From NCBI GenBank assembly GCA_033344775.1, contig JAWPMT010000005.1:1657501-1721500 (forward strand): 64,000 nucleotides of DNA, given 5' to 3'. How positions within the stretch are numbered: the stretch's first letter is position 1; every line of letters begins with the position of its first letter. Positions 7,461-16,376 of the stretch are shown here, piece after piece. Made by a program: the position numbers and the translations under genes. The notes under the pieces are model-generated. The model was not told the DNA's origin. It did no database searches and saw nothing but the letters and a program-made list of their open reading frames with translations. The stretch is from Cytophagales bacterium (lineage in GTDB: Bacteria > Bacteroidota > Bacteroidia > Cytophagales > Cyclobacteriaceae).

Positions 7461-10037
7461 ATGAAAAAGAAAGATAATCATAACTCAAGAAGAGCATTTC
7501 TCAAGCATGCGGCCTTTGGTGCAGGTGCTGCAACCAGTTTTGGAGCCATGACCTCTGCATGTGCCGTAAATCAAACCGTGACAGGAGTCATTCCTGAATT
7601 AGACGAAACAGACGTACCTAACACAGATACAGATGTGATTGTGGTGGGTGCAGGTGTTTCAGGTACCTATGCAGCAGCGCGTTTGGCGCTTATCGACAGA
7701 TCAAAACCACAGGTATCCTACCAGGCGCGGCAAGGAACGCCTACTGTGACACCACAACCTCCACGCTCAGGAGGGGTAATTGATCAATACCTCATCGAGC
7801 AAAACAAGACAAAGCTCAATGTGAAACTCTATGAATATTCAGGTAGAGTTGGTGGGCGTTTACTTTCAACTCCCATTGAAGGAGTAGACGGAACTAATGT
7901 CGGCCCGCTGAAATATGCTGAGTTCGGTGGCTTTCGATTTGACCGGCAGATGAAAATTGTATGGGAAACTGCCCAGGCATTAGGCTTGTCGGATGAGCCC
8001 TTTTATTATGAGGACATCAATATAGAGCAGAATAATCTGGTCTATGTCCGCGGCGACCGCTACCCCAACAAATCAAAAGAAGGGGATCAAAACACTAACA
8101 TCTATAACTCCTATCCAAATTTGAGTGCCACAGAGTTGGACCTACTCAAATCAGAACTTGATTTAGGAACTTATATCACTAATAAAGCTCTTGGAGATTA
8201 CTTACCACAGGCAATCATCGGCGACCCTCGACCCTACCCGGATATTGTAAAAAGCATCGATAATCCCAGTAAACCCTCACCTTATCCGAAAGTGAATGTG
8301 TCGTTGCAATATCAAAATGCGCCAGAAGTTATAGTAACCATTCCGGGTACTCCCAATGGGTTCTCGTTAGCTTTCGCGGTGTATCACTATGCTTTTAATA
8401 ATGGTTTTTGGAATATCGTACAGGAAATCAGTGATCTATATGAAGCCGCTAAACTGAAAGCGATCATCGCCGGAAGACCATTTACCGATTGGTCGTGGTG
8501 GAACCTGAAACGCCATTTCCTTACACAGGAAGCGGTAGATCTGCTAGAAGATACGGGTGGGTACAATGAACAGGGCAGCTCCGGAAGCATTGAAACCGAC
8601 GTAGATGAAAGCTTTTACTTCTCTCCTAAAAGCGGACCTTTGACTTACTATACACAAACAGATCCCTTTTCTCCTAAAACTGCCTGGAGGCACATCACTG
8701 AAGGGTATTCTGCCATCCCTCAACAACTTTTTGGCAAGTACAGCAAGATTTCCAAAGACAAGTCCATTGATGTTGTCAAAAAACAATTGATTGCCTTCAC
8801 CAAGCAAAATAGTGGCCCCAAATACAAATGCTTGTTCTACAAACGCCAACAAGGGCCTGATGCCTCATTATCAGGCTCTGAAGCGTTGTTTCAATACGAG
8901 CAAAGTTTGATCACAGTAACTTACCTGAAAGATCTTCAAAGGCCTGGCCCGCTATCCGATGATGACAGTAAAAAGCTGGCCGACGCACAGGCGGTATTGG
9001 CTAATTATGAAATCGCCTATTGTAATTTTCTGGTGTTGTCGCTTCCCAAAAGATCATTGGAACTCATCAACCAGAATAATTTCTTTTTTGCCAGCATGGG
9101 TGTTCAGAAACTGCTGAATCAGTCGGTGAACAATATCCTGGCCATGCGAATGTTCATCGCCTATCCTAATCCATGGTGGTTACAAAGTCCGTATTACAAG
9201 GCGCTTTTGGTTCCACAGGACCCCATGGCTCCCAATACTACTCCTTATGAGAACAATGCCCCGTTGACACAAGCGCAATACTATCCCGTAGGTAGAGCAA
9301 GGACAGATCTTGGAATACGGCAATTATATTATTGGTGCTATAATAAGTTAACCAGTCCGAACAACCCACCGGACTCTAAAATCAAGGGGAATTATGTAGA
9401 CACTACCAAACCTGCCGTGCTTTTGGCCAGCTACAATAACGGTGATGCCACACGCTACTGGCGAGCACTTCAGAGTGGCCAACCCTATGATTTGTATTCA
9501 GGGTCACAAACAACCCAGGCACATTTGTATAACCAGGCGGCTGGCGGCCCGGGTGATAACCTGAATATCCGGAACCCCCAAGCTGGGGGTCCCCGACATG
9601 GCAGCCAAACCATGGGAATAGAAGCTCATCGACAATTGGTAGAGTTGCATGGACTTGCAGGAAACTCCGATATTCCATTGCCATACTACGTACACTTCGA
9701 AGATTGGTCCAAAGACCCATGGGGTGGCGGATGGCACAGCTGGAGATCCGGTTATTCCAAGGAAGAATATATTCCTAAAATCCGGAGACCCCTCAAAGAC
9801 GAGAACATCTACATCATCGGAGAATGCTACTCCAATGTACAAGGCTGGGTACAGGGAGCATTGAATGCTGCGGAAGCAATGCTCCAATGTGAACTGGGAC
9901 TACCTTGGGCATCATGGTTATCCGTAGATGGGATTTGGCTTGGTCAGGGTACGCGATGGGTTGAGACTTCTGATCAGGACCCAGACCCAAACCCTTGTCT
10001 GAATGGCGTTCCTCTGGCCCCGGTCAAGAAAAAATAA
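7461..10037 (+). CDS. Twin-arginine exported FAD-dependent amine oxidase-like protein
   Basis: The 858-residue protein begins with a twin-arginine signal (SRRAFLK, residues 9-15), so it is exported folded with its cofactor. The dinucleotide-binding motif is VGAGVSG at 62-68, followed by GRVGGRL, the typical amine-oxidase sequence. The C-terminal FAD-binding part has NIYIIGECYSNVQGWVQGAL followed by NAAEAML. Its length exceeds the usual 450-600 residues of flavin monoamine or L-amino-acid oxidases because of large insertions between these parts. The substrate cannot be read from sequence. It follows the heme protein gene by 33 bp and ends at a strong terminator, giving a two-gene unit. A dehydrogenase passing electrons to heme is possible. 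Confidence 0.88.
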   Translation: MKKKDNHNSRRAFLKHAAFGAGAATSFGAMTSACAVNQTVTGVIPELDETDVPNTDTDVIVVGAGVSGTYAAARLALIDRSKPQVSYQARQGTPTVTPQPPRSGGVIDQYLIEQNKTKLNVKLYEYSGRVGGRLLSTPIEGVDGTNVGPLKYAEFGGFRFDRQMKIVWETAQALGLSDEPFYYEDINIEQNNLVYVRGDRYPNKSKEGDQNTNIYNSYPNLSATELDLLKSELDLGTYITNKALGDYLPQAIIGDPRPYPDIVKSIDNPSKPSPYPKVNVSLQYQNAPEVIVTIPGTPNGFSLAFAVYHYAFNNGFWNIVQEISDLYEAAKLKAIIAGRPFTDWSWWNLKRHFLTQEAVDLLEDTGGYNEQGSSGSIETDVDESFYFSPKSGPLTYYTQTDPFSPKTAWRHITEGYSAIPQQLFGKYSKISKDKSIDVVKKQLIAFTKQNSGPKYKCLFYKRQQGPDASLSGSEALFQYEQSLITVTYLKDLQRPGPLSDDDSKKLADAQAVLANYEIAYCNFLVLSLPKRSLELINQNNFFFASMGVQKLLNQSVNNILAMRMFIAYPNPWWLQSPYYKALLVPQDPMAPNTTPYENNAPLTQAQYYPVGRARTDLGIRQLYYWCYNKLTSPNNPPDSKIKGNYVDTTKPAVLLASYNNGDATRYWRALQSGQPYDLYSGSQTTQAHLYNQAAGGPGDNLNIRNPQAGGPRHGSQTMGIEAHRQLVELHGLAGNSDIPLPYYVHFEDWSKDPWGGGWHSWRSGYSKEEYIPKIRRPLKDENIYIIGECYSNVQGWVQGALNAAEAMLQCELGLPWASWLSVDGIWLGQGTRWVETSDQDPDPNPCLNGVPLAPVKKK

Positions 10038-10047
10038 GTTGCAAACG

Positions 10048-10075
10048 AAAGCACGATGATAGTCGTGCTTTTTTT
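10048..10075 (+). terminator. Rho-independent terminator after the amine oxidase
   Basis: AAAGCACGA (10048-10056) pairs with TCGTGCTTT (10063-10071) around a 6-base loop, and T continues to 10075. The A-rich 5' side means it might also act on the minus strand, but no gene there needs it. Confidence 0.88.
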
Positions 10076-10112
10076 ATGTCATAAAATGGATTAATTCACT
10101 ACTTTCGACCTT

Positions 10113-10946
10113 ATGAACATCACTGATCTCAAAGGAACCTTCACCCTTAATAATGGAATAGAAATGCCCTACTTCGGATTGGGCGTTTGGCAATCAAAGG
10201 ATGGACAGGAAGTCATCAATGCCATTCATCATGCATTAGAGGCAGGGTATCGCGCGATCGATACGGCGGCCATCTATAAAAATGAAGAAGGCGTAGGACA
10301 AGCCATTGCGCAATCCAATGTACCTCGTGAAGAAATCTTTGTGACCAGCAAGGTATGGAATGAAGATCAGCGATCGGGTGGTATCATGCAGGCTTTCGAC
10401 ACGACCATGAATAAATTGGGACTGGACTATCTGGACCTTTACTTAATTCACTGGCCTGTTTCGGGCAAATACAAGGATACCTGGAAAGTGCTGGAAGAAA
10501 TCTATGCCTCAGGTCGCGTAAAGGCCATTGGCGTCAGTAATTTCCTAAAACATCATTTAGAGGACCTGCTGGAGGTGGCTGAAGTCGTTCCAATGGTAAA
10601 CCAAATGGAATTCCATCCGAGATTGGTACAACAAGAGTTACTGGATTTCTGCAAGTCACATGGCGTACAATACGAAGCCTGGAGTCCGCTGATGCAGGGT
10701 AAGATCTTCGAAGTGGAGCTATTGCAGCAACTCGCTGAAAAGTATGGAAAATCCATTGCGCAGATCGCGTTGCGATGGAACCTGCAAAAAGGCGTCGTTA
10801 CCATACCCAAAAGCGTGAAAAAAGAACGGATTGTGGCCAATGCAGACATATTCGATTTTGAGATTGCTCAGGAAGACATGGATGCGATCGACGGTCTTGA
10901 TCAAAGTCAGCGTGTAGGTCCTGATCCGGATAGTTTTACTTTTTAA
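10113..10946 (+). CDS. Aldo/keto reductase
   Basis: A 277-residue NAD(P)H-dependent carbonyl reductase of the AKR superfamily, close to the 2,5-diketo-gluconate reductase type. The catalytic tetrad is complete: D50, Y55, K80 and H113 (in LIHWP). The C-terminal cofactor segment TIPKSVKKERI is present. It is a cytosolic TIM barrel without a signal peptide. It lies alone between the amine oxidase terminator and a 285-bp intergenic region. TACTTTCG (10100-10107) resembles a -7 element with one mismatch and sits 5 bp before the ATG. The physiological substrate is unknown. Confidence 0.94.
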   Translation: MNITDLKGTFTLNNGIEMPYFGLGVWQSKDGQEVINAIHHALEAGYRAIDTAAIYKNEEGVGQAIAQSNVPREEIFVTSKVWNEDQRSGGIMQAFDTTMNKLGLDYLDLYLIHWPVSGKYKDTWKVLEEIYASGRVKAIGVSNFLKHHLEDLLEVAEVVPMVNQMEFHPRLVQQELLDFCKSHGVQYEAWSPLMQGKIFEVELLQQLAEKYGKSIAQIALRWNLQKGVVTIPKSVKKERIVANADIFDFEIAQEDMDAIDGLDQSQRVGPDPDSFTF

Positions 10947-10960
10947 TAGCGAATTTTGCA

Positions 10961-11060
10961 TCGCGTTATAAACGCGAAAACTTAAGACGCCCTCGTTAGA
11001 CATGCAAAACGAGGAAGATCTTCCAGTTGGTCCAGGCTGATCCGTCAGACTGTACTCTTA
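10961..11060. other. Hairpin-rich intergenic segment before the ECF sigma gene
   Basis: Three symmetric elements follow each other: TCGCGTT/AACGCGA with a 3-base loop (10961-10977), CCTCGTT/AACGAGG with a 10-base loop (10991-11014), and the palindrome GGAAGATCTTCC (11013-11024). A small CTGA/TCAG hairpin follows near 11037-11048. None has a T-run typical of a terminator. It might be a structured leader or a small RNA; I could not match it to a known RNA family. Confidence 0.3.
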
Positions 11061-11231
11061 GGCTGGTCCCTGTTATCAAATTCACAAGTTGCTATCTACA
11101 GTATTAGCCATTCACTCTCCGAACTGCAGTCGTAAAGCTGCTTTTATCGAGTTCTTAAAATTTTTATCTTGATCCATGTAAGATTTCAAGACCATGAGGT
11201 ACTAGTGGGGTCATGAAAAGATTTATAACCC

Positions 11232-11744
11232 ATGAGTGAGCAAGAACAAAAGCAGATTCTCGAAGACTGGCTGCAACAGCACCGGGGACTCTTGTTCAAG
11301 GTAGTGAGGGCTTATGCTCATTCGCACGATGACAGGGATGATCTCTTTCAGGATATCGTATTGCAGGTCTGGCGCTCGATCCCCAATTTCCGTGGTGACT
11401 CAGCTGTCACTACATGGCTCTACCGGATTGCACTGAATGTCGCCATGAAATGGAATGGCCGGCAGAGACGCCACGAAGATGCACATACGTCTATCCAGGG
11501 AATGGAAGGGATATTGAAAGCCACCCAAGACCCTCCGGACGAACGACTGCTTTGGCTCTATCGGGAAATTTCAAAACTTAACGAAGTGGATCGGTCCTTA
11601 TGCTTGCTGTTTCTGGATGGTTTCAGCTACAAAGAGATGTCTGGCATTGTCGGGATCTCTGAGAGCAACGTCGGGGTAAGGATCAATCGAATCAAACAAA
11701 AACTCATTAAAAGGTCTGAAAAACATGATTTCCATGGAATTTGA
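11232..11744 (+). CDS. ECF-type RNA polymerase sigma factor
   Basis: A 170-residue sigma factor with only regions 2 and 4. Region 2 contains DDLFQDIVLQVWRSI and TWLYRIALN (about residues 36-70). Region 4 carries the helix-turn-helix YKEMSGIVGISESNVGVRI (about 133-151). There is no sensory extension. The next gene overlaps its end and encodes a membrane protein, so the pair resembles a sigma factor with a membrane partner that could act as its anti-sigma factor. That regulatory link is an inference, since no zinc-binding anti-sigma motif is visible in the partner. Confidence 0.93.
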   Translation: MSEQEQKQILEDWLQQHRGLLFKVVRAYAHSHDDRDDLFQDIVLQVWRSIPNFRGDSAVTTWLYRIALNVAMKWNGRQRRHEDAHTSIQGMEGILKATQDPPDERLLWLYREISKLNEVDRSLCLLFLDGFSYKEMSGIVGISESNVGVRINRIKQKLIKRSEKHDFHGI

Positions 11745-12321
11745 AGAAATGCAAAAAATCTGGGACAACCAGAATCAACGCCCACTCTACGCCATCGATG
11801 AAGATGCGCTGCGCAGACGCATCCATGCTAAAAGTAGAAAAGCAAGCTTGGCTTCTAATGTAAATGAGATCGGCTTGATTGCCATTTCGATCATCACTTT
11901 CATCATTATCGTGATCAAGAATATCGGAAATGATAATCCCTATGCATATCCGCCAGTCATTATTCTGTTATTGACGAGCGTTTACATTTATATCGGCCGA
12001 ATAAAACGAAAAAAGAAAGAAAGCCAATTTGACCGCACCATGTTAGGTGAATTGGACCATGCGCTGTACAATTCTGAATACGAAATACGCAGAGCGAGAA
12101 CATTCCCGTTATGGTACCTCATCCCCGTCTCTATTCCTGCGATGCTCAACATGTACATGAACGATGCTTCTATCACGAAGTGGGTCTTGGTCTTGTTCGC
12201 TTTTACCCTGAGTTATGTGGTGGTTTGGTTCGGCTTGACTAAGATGCAAGAACCACGCAAACGAAAGCTGGAGAAGCTCCGAGAGAAGATATTGACTGAT
12301 GATTGGGGAGACGGAACATAA
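11734..12321 (+). CDS. Membrane protein overlapping the ECF sigma gene
   Basis: The ATG at 11734 gives 195 residues starting MEFEEMQKIWDNQ, a beginning common to proteins encoded after ECF sigma genes in this phylum; an ATG at 11725 is also possible. A soluble helical N-terminal part (about 45 residues) precedes two membrane segments (about 46-66 and 73-88). After a basic stretch come two more near residues 120-140 and 147-165, and a charged tail. It overlaps the sigma gene by 11 bases, so the two are translationally coupled. The most likely role is membrane control of the sigma factor. It lacks the HxxxCxxC zinc motif of classic anti-sigma factors. Confidence 0.8.
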   Translation: MEFEEMQKIWDNQNQRPLYAIDEDALRRRIHAKSRKASLASNVNEIGLIAISIITFIIIVIKNIGNDNPYAYPPVIILLLTSVYIYIGRIKRKKKESQFDRTMLGELDHALYNSEYEIRRARTFPLWYLIPVSIPAMLNMYMNDASITKWVLVLFAFTLSYVVVWFGLTKMQEPRKRKLEKLREKILTDDWGDGT

Positions 12322-12364
12322 AGAGATTCACAATGTCTCAAAATGAATGATAATGAATACTCAT

Positions 12365-12389
12365 AGGCCGGATTTTCTGGCCTTTTTTC
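12365..12389 (+). terminator. Rho-independent terminator after the sigma operon
   Basis: AGGCC (12365-12369) pairs with GGCCT (12379-12383), and the stem extends inward through a G-T pair and GA/TC. Seven T follow. It ends the sigma/membrane-protein transcript. Confidence 0.75.
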
Positions 12390-12441
12390 TTTCCTTTTGG
12401 AATTGTTTACTATGACTTATCATTGCCCAAAGCATTCATCC

Positions 12442-13029
12442 ATGAAGTACTGGTTTTATTGTTCCTTTTTATTTCTTCACACCATAAGTATGGCTCAGGA
12501 TTCTCCATTTCCCTATGCTCAAATTCCATCATATCCTGATACCTATAGCTCAGGAAATATCCTTTCCCGTATGGTTGATGGACTGGGATATCGCTATTAC
12601 TGGGCAACCGAAGGATTGAAGCAACAGGACCTGGACTACAAACCTTCAGGCGAAGCCCGGTCCACCTTCGAAACCATCCAACACCTCTACGGGCTGTCAG
12701 AAATGATTTTGAATGCAGCAATAAATGAACCCAACGTTCGACCTGCGGACTGGTCAGATCTTTCTTTTAGAGACCTACGGAGAAAAACCCTGGAACAACT
12801 TCGGCAAGCCAGCCAGCTTTATAGCAAACTTTCGGAAGAAGAATTGGCCAAAGCCCAGGTCATCTTCAAAAATGGTGAAAATGAAAACGCGTTTCCTTTG
12901 TGGCACATCATGAATGGCCCCATTGCTGATGCACTCTGGCATGCAGGGCAGGTAGTGAGCTTCCGTAGGTCCTCAGGCAATCCCATGAATCCAAATGTGA
13001 ATGTCTTTATGGGCCAAACGAGGTATTGA
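12442..13029 (+). CDS. Exported DinB-like helical-bundle protein
   Basis: From the ATG at 12442 the product has 195 residues and begins with a signal peptide of about 19 residues ending SMAQ. Upstream in-frame starts (TTG 12397, ATG 12412) would bury the signal, so they are rejected. The mature part is a four-helix bundle of the DinB/YfiT type. Metal-ligand candidates are the histidine in TIQHLYGLSEM and those in FPLWHIMNG and DALWHAGQVV. DinB proteins are often thiol transferases or metal-binding enzymes, but the substrate here is unknown. It stands alone, between a terminator upstream and a convergent operon downstream. Confidence 0.82.
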   Translation: MKYWFYCSFLFLHTISMAQDSPFPYAQIPSYPDTYSSGNILSRMVDGLGYRYYWATEGLKQQDLDYKPSGEARSTFETIQHLYGLSEMILNAAINEPNVRPADWSDLSFRDLRRKTLEQLRQASQLYSKLSEEELAKAQVIFKNGENENAFPLWHIMNGPIADALWHAGQVVSFRRSSGNPMNPNVNVFMGQTRY

Positions 13030-13118
13030 TCTCAAGCATTTATTGTTAAGGAAGCAGCACATCCTTACGGTTTTGGATAGATTTATTTAACGCTTTAGAC
13101 TAAAGTAGATCCACACCT

Positions 13119-13140
13119 TCGTTTGAGCGGACTCAAACGA
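13119..13140. repeat. GTTTG...CAAAC hairpin repeat, copy A
   Basis: TCGTTTGAG (13119-13127) and CTCAAACGA (13132-13140) form a perfect 9-bp stem with a CGGA loop. The same element, in inverted orientation and with one loop change, occurs at 35600-35621. A degenerate half-copy, GTTTGTGGAGA, follows at 13162-13172. There is no T-run, so it is not a standard terminator. Confidence 0.7.
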
Positions 13141-13186
13141 TATTTTATATGCATCATGTACGTTTGTGGAGATGTAACTTACATGG

Positions 13187-13215
13187 AGATCGTCATTCTT
13201 TGGCGATCTTTTTTT
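13187..13215 (+). terminator. Plus-strand terminator in the DinB/FtsX intergenic region
   Basis: AGATCGTCA (13187-13195) pairs with TGGCGATCT (13201-13209), including one G-T pair, around a 5-base loop; seven T follow. The nearest plus-strand gene (DinB-like) ends 158 bp earlier, so the transcript would carry the hairpin repeat in its 3' region. Confidence 0.75.
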
Positions 13216-13225
13216 ATAGCTTCTT

Positions 13226-13268
13226 TAAAAAGTCTAGCCCAGGTTTGCGAAAACACAAACCTGGGCTA
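13226..13268 (-). terminator. Minus-strand terminator of the PadR-FtsX operon
   Basis: TAGCCCAGGTTTG (13235-13247) and CAAACCTGGGCTA (13256-13268) form a perfect 13-bp stem with an 8-base loop. On the minus strand it is followed by GAC and then TTTTT. It lies 35 bp beyond the permease stop codon. The upper stem contains the same GTTTG/CAAAC core as the neighbouring hairpin repeat. Confidence 0.8.
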
Positions 13269-13302
13269 AGAAATATTGATAAGATTGTCGAAGAGATATT
13301 AG

Positions 13303-15945
13303 CTACTCGTTTCTGATGCTTTGTGACGGATTCACCGCTGCGACTTTCAAGGTTTGATAACCTACAGTGGCAAGTGCAAAGATCATGACCAATGCCAGCG
13401 CAATGACCGCTGCCAACCAGGGAAAACTGATGCGAAAAGCATAGTTGTCCAGCCAGGAGTTCATGGCGAAATAAATAGCCGGAATACCAATGGCTGCGGA
13501 TACGGTCAGCAACACAAGAAATTCTTTGTAAAATAAGCCAACGATACTGGGTATACTAGCTCCTAGCACCTTCCGAATACCCACCTCTTTGCTTCGCTGT
13601 AAGGACATGAAAGATGCTAATCCAAACAGTCCAAGCATGGCTACCAGAATGGTGAAGGCCGCGAATACGGCAAACACATCTCCAAAACGCTGATCCTGCG
13701 CATACAAAGCTGCAAATCGCTCATCCAGGAATCCATACATGAAAGGAATGTCGCTATAGTACTTACTCCATGTGGTTTCCATAAATTCAAGGGCATCTTT
13801 TTCACGGCCGGGTTGTACCTCTACCGCTAGTTTACTCGGATTAGATGAGGCCAGGTACAAAGTCGGCTCGATTTTACTTTTTAAAGTGGTACGACTGTAG
13901 TCTCTGATGATTCCAATGATGGTGAATACGTCATCATCTTCATCATCTCCTAATTTCAATTTTTGATTCACCACTGAGTTTGGATCTGAAATACCCATTT
14001 TCAGTAAAAATGACTCATTGGCCATGATCGCTGCTGAATCTGCTTTTCGGGAATTGTCAAAGTTCCGACCAGCAACCAGTTCAAGGTCCAGCGCATCGAG
14101 GTATTGATCATCATTCCATTGTACATAGGTAGTTCCCTGAATAGGATCGGTCATTCCCAGGATGGTAATGGTATTCCCGGTGGAATTAATGTCTGAAGCG
14201 CCACCTCCTGGCATGTTGGACGTACTTCCTACTGCCTCAATGGCACTGTAGGTCCGTAATTCATCTTTGAATGACTTGAAGTGACCGATGAAGCTCTCCC
14301 ATTCTTCACGTGATTCCGAGTTGGCGTTAGGACGAGAAAACGTAACAACATGGTCTTTGTCGATTCCAAGATTTAAACCTCGCATGTATTGTACTTGATT
14401 GTACACGACAAATGTCGCTGCAATCATTCCAAGAGAAGCCGCAAACTGAACAACGACTAATCCTTTTCTCAAATTGACCCCTCCTTTTGAATTGCGAAAC
14501 TTTCCTTTTAACACTTGGATAGGACGGAAACCTGACAATACAAGTGCCGGATAGAAACCTGCAAGTATCGTTCCCAACAATACAAATAATCCTAAATTCA
14601 ATAAGAAAGGAACATGGTTCCAGATATGATCAAGCACCGGGACACCAACCAGGTTATTAAAACCACTAAGCAGTAATTCTGCCAGGCCTATGGCAATTAA
14701 ACCGCTTAGGCAATTGATCATGAATGATTCCATCATGAACTGCCCCATTAATTGTCCACGAAAAGCCCCTATCACTTTCCTCAAGCCTACTTCTTTGGCA
14801 CGATCCACTGCTCGAGCTGTAGACAGGTTAACATAATTCACCCAGGCAATGATCAAGATGAAAACTGATATAGTTGCCAGGAAATCAACAGATTTCTTAT
14901 TCCCAATCTGTTGCGGTTCGAACGTAAAATCCGAATGTAAATGGATCCATTCGATTGGGCGAACTTCCCAGGCATTATTAGTATCTTCACCGAACTGCTC
15001 CTTGGCAATGTTGTTTAATTTATTGGTAGTTTCCTTGATGTCCGTTCCGGGAGTCAATCTTACGTAGAGATAATAATTGAACCAATTCCACTGATTATAA
15101 TCATTGTCATCAGCCAGTGTTTTGTCTGACAATAAGATGTCAAAACGATAATGCGTATCAGGTGGTACATCTTCAATGATCCCAGTAACTTTCAAGGGAT
15201 GATTATAAGGGGAAACGACTTGAATGGATTTGCCCATTGGGTCTTCCGATCCAAAATACTTACGAGCTTGAGATTCTGTCAAAACGATGGAGAGCGGCTC
15301 CTCGAATAAGGTTTCCCTGGCCCCTCTCAGTATTTTGTAAGGAAATATTTCAAGGAAATTTGAATCAGCCGAAGCCACATTCAATTCTTCAAATACTTTA
15401 TCGCCATACCTCATGACGATGTTTTCATCTATCTTTTTCGTTACGGTATACTTCTTGATCTCCGGTAGGTCTGTAGCCGCTTTTGGCCCCAACGCATAGG
15501 GAGCCATCGCATCTTTCGAGTCCACCAAACCATCCACCATCTCGACAGATGAGATGCGATAGACTTCATCCGCATTATCATGAAAGGAATCGTAGCCCCT
15601 TTCGAATTTTACGTACTCATTGATCAATAAAAATCCTGCGAGACCAACCGCAAGTCCTATGATATTGATCGCCGAATACACTTTGTGTTGTTTCAGTGTC
15701 CTTGCACTGATCTTTACATAGTTATTGAGCATTCCCATGTTTATAATTGAGTTTAAGACATTCTGTTTAAATAATGTTGGGCGAAGTAGCAGTACGATAT
15801 CGGCCAGATATTTGCGGTTTGCATAAGCCACAGAGTGCTCTTCGCAATTCCAGTGATATAGTTCTTCCAGATCGCCACTGATATCGGCGTAAAAGTCAGC
15901 GTGGCAAAACCACCTGAAAAACCGATCTGCGATTTGTTTGATCAT
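13303..15945 (-). CDS. FtsX-type ABC transporter permease (MacB-like, ATPase-free)
   Basis: An 880-residue permease. The first 60 residues are a permease-prefix domain (DLEELYHWNCEEH). A first transmembrane helix lies near residue 85-105, followed by a large periplasmic MacB-type domain. Two FtsX core blocks of three helices each start near residues 350 and 760, each with the EVGLRKVIGA / EVGIRKVLGA loop that touches the ATPase. There is no ATP-binding domain, so an ATPase must be supplied from elsewhere. The gene overlaps the small exported protein by ATGA and is last in a PadR-led operon. Its likely job is envelope stress response, drug export or lipoprotein-related mechanotransmission; the substrate is unknown. 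Confidence 0.93.
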   Translation of the reverse strand: MIKQIADRFFRWFCHADFYADISGDLEELYHWNCEEHSVAYANRKYLADIVLLLRPTLFKQNVLNSIINMGMLNNYVKISARTLKQHKVYSAINIIGLAVGLAGFLLINEYVKFERGYDSFHDNADEVYRISSVEMVDGLVDSKDAMAPYALGPKAATDLPEIKKYTVTKKIDENIVMRYGDKVFEELNVASADSNFLEIFPYKILRGARETLFEEPLSIVLTESQARKYFGSEDPMGKSIQVVSPYNHPLKVTGIIEDVPPDTHYRFDILLSDKTLADDNDYNQWNWFNYYLYVRLTPGTDIKETTNKLNNIAKEQFGEDTNNAWEVRPIEWIHLHSDFTFEPQQIGNKKSVDFLATISVFILIIAWVNYVNLSTARAVDRAKEVGLRKVIGAFRGQLMGQFMMESFMINCLSGLIAIGLAELLLSGFNNLVGVPVLDHIWNHVPFLLNLGLFVLLGTILAGFYPALVLSGFRPIQVLKGKFRNSKGGVNLRKGLVVVQFAASLGMIAATFVVYNQVQYMRGLNLGIDKDHVVTFSRPNANSESREEWESFIGHFKSFKDELRTYSAIEAVGSTSNMPGGGASDINSTGNTITILGMTDPIQGTTYVQWNDDQYLDALDLELVAGRNFDNSRKADSAAIMANESFLLKMGISDPNSVVNQKLKLGDDEDDDVFTIIGIIRDYSRTTLKSKIEPTLYLASSNPSKLAVEVQPGREKDALEFMETTWSKYYSDIPFMYGFLDERFAALYAQDQRFGDVFAVFAAFTILVAMLGLFGLASFMSLQRSKEVGIRKVLGASIPSIVGLFYKEFLVLLTVSAAIGIPAIYFAMNSWLDNYAFRISFPWLAAVIALALVMIFALATVGYQTLKVAAVNPSQSIRNE

Positions 15946-16361
15946 TCCAGCGCTGCCATCGCCACTTTTGTTTCGGGTAGACTAAGCCGGCCTTCGGACT
16001 TACCTGAAAATGATTCATCCCAAAAATCTCCTACGGCAACACAATCAGGATTGATCAGGATCAATCGATTTGGGCCTTGTCCCAACTCGTAATCCTCAAG
16101 GAGCGCATTGTATTTCTCGTCAAGAACCCTAGATAATTTCTCGCGGTTAAGCTTTATTCCATCTTCTTTGAGAAATAAAAACACTTGAGATCTCCGGTTA
16201 GGGATCAAATCATCCTTTACTAGCTCATGAAGGACTTCTTTTCGAAGTTTTTGTAAATCGACATGAGTAAAGCGGTGCTTACGGTCGGGAGACTCATCAA
16301 ATAGTTGAGCACTGGAAGGCAGCACCCAAACCATCATTAATAGCATGACAATAGATTTCAT
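15942..16361 (-). CDS. Small exported protein between PadR and FtsX genes
   Basis: A 139-residue protein with a clear signal peptide of 19 residues ending PSSAQ. I do not recognise the mature part. It looks like two helical segments (KLRKEVLHELVKDDLI and KLNREKLSRVLDEKYNALLED) followed by a short hydrophobic strand and a polar tail, with one cysteine. It sits 15 bp after the padR gene and overlaps the permease start by four bases, so all three genes are coupled. It could be a periplasmic partner or sensor of the permease. That role is inferred only from position. The second PadR-permease operon in this window lacks such a gene. Confidence 0.8.
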   Translation of the reverse strand: MKSIVMLLMMVWVLPSSAQLFDESPDRKHRFTHVDLQKLRKEVLHELVKDDLIPNRRSQVFLFLKEDGIKLNREKLSRVLDEKYNALLEDYELGQGPNRLILINPDCVAVGDFWDESFSGKSEGRLSLPETKVAMAALE

Positions 16362-16376
16362 ATGTTGAGTTTTTGA

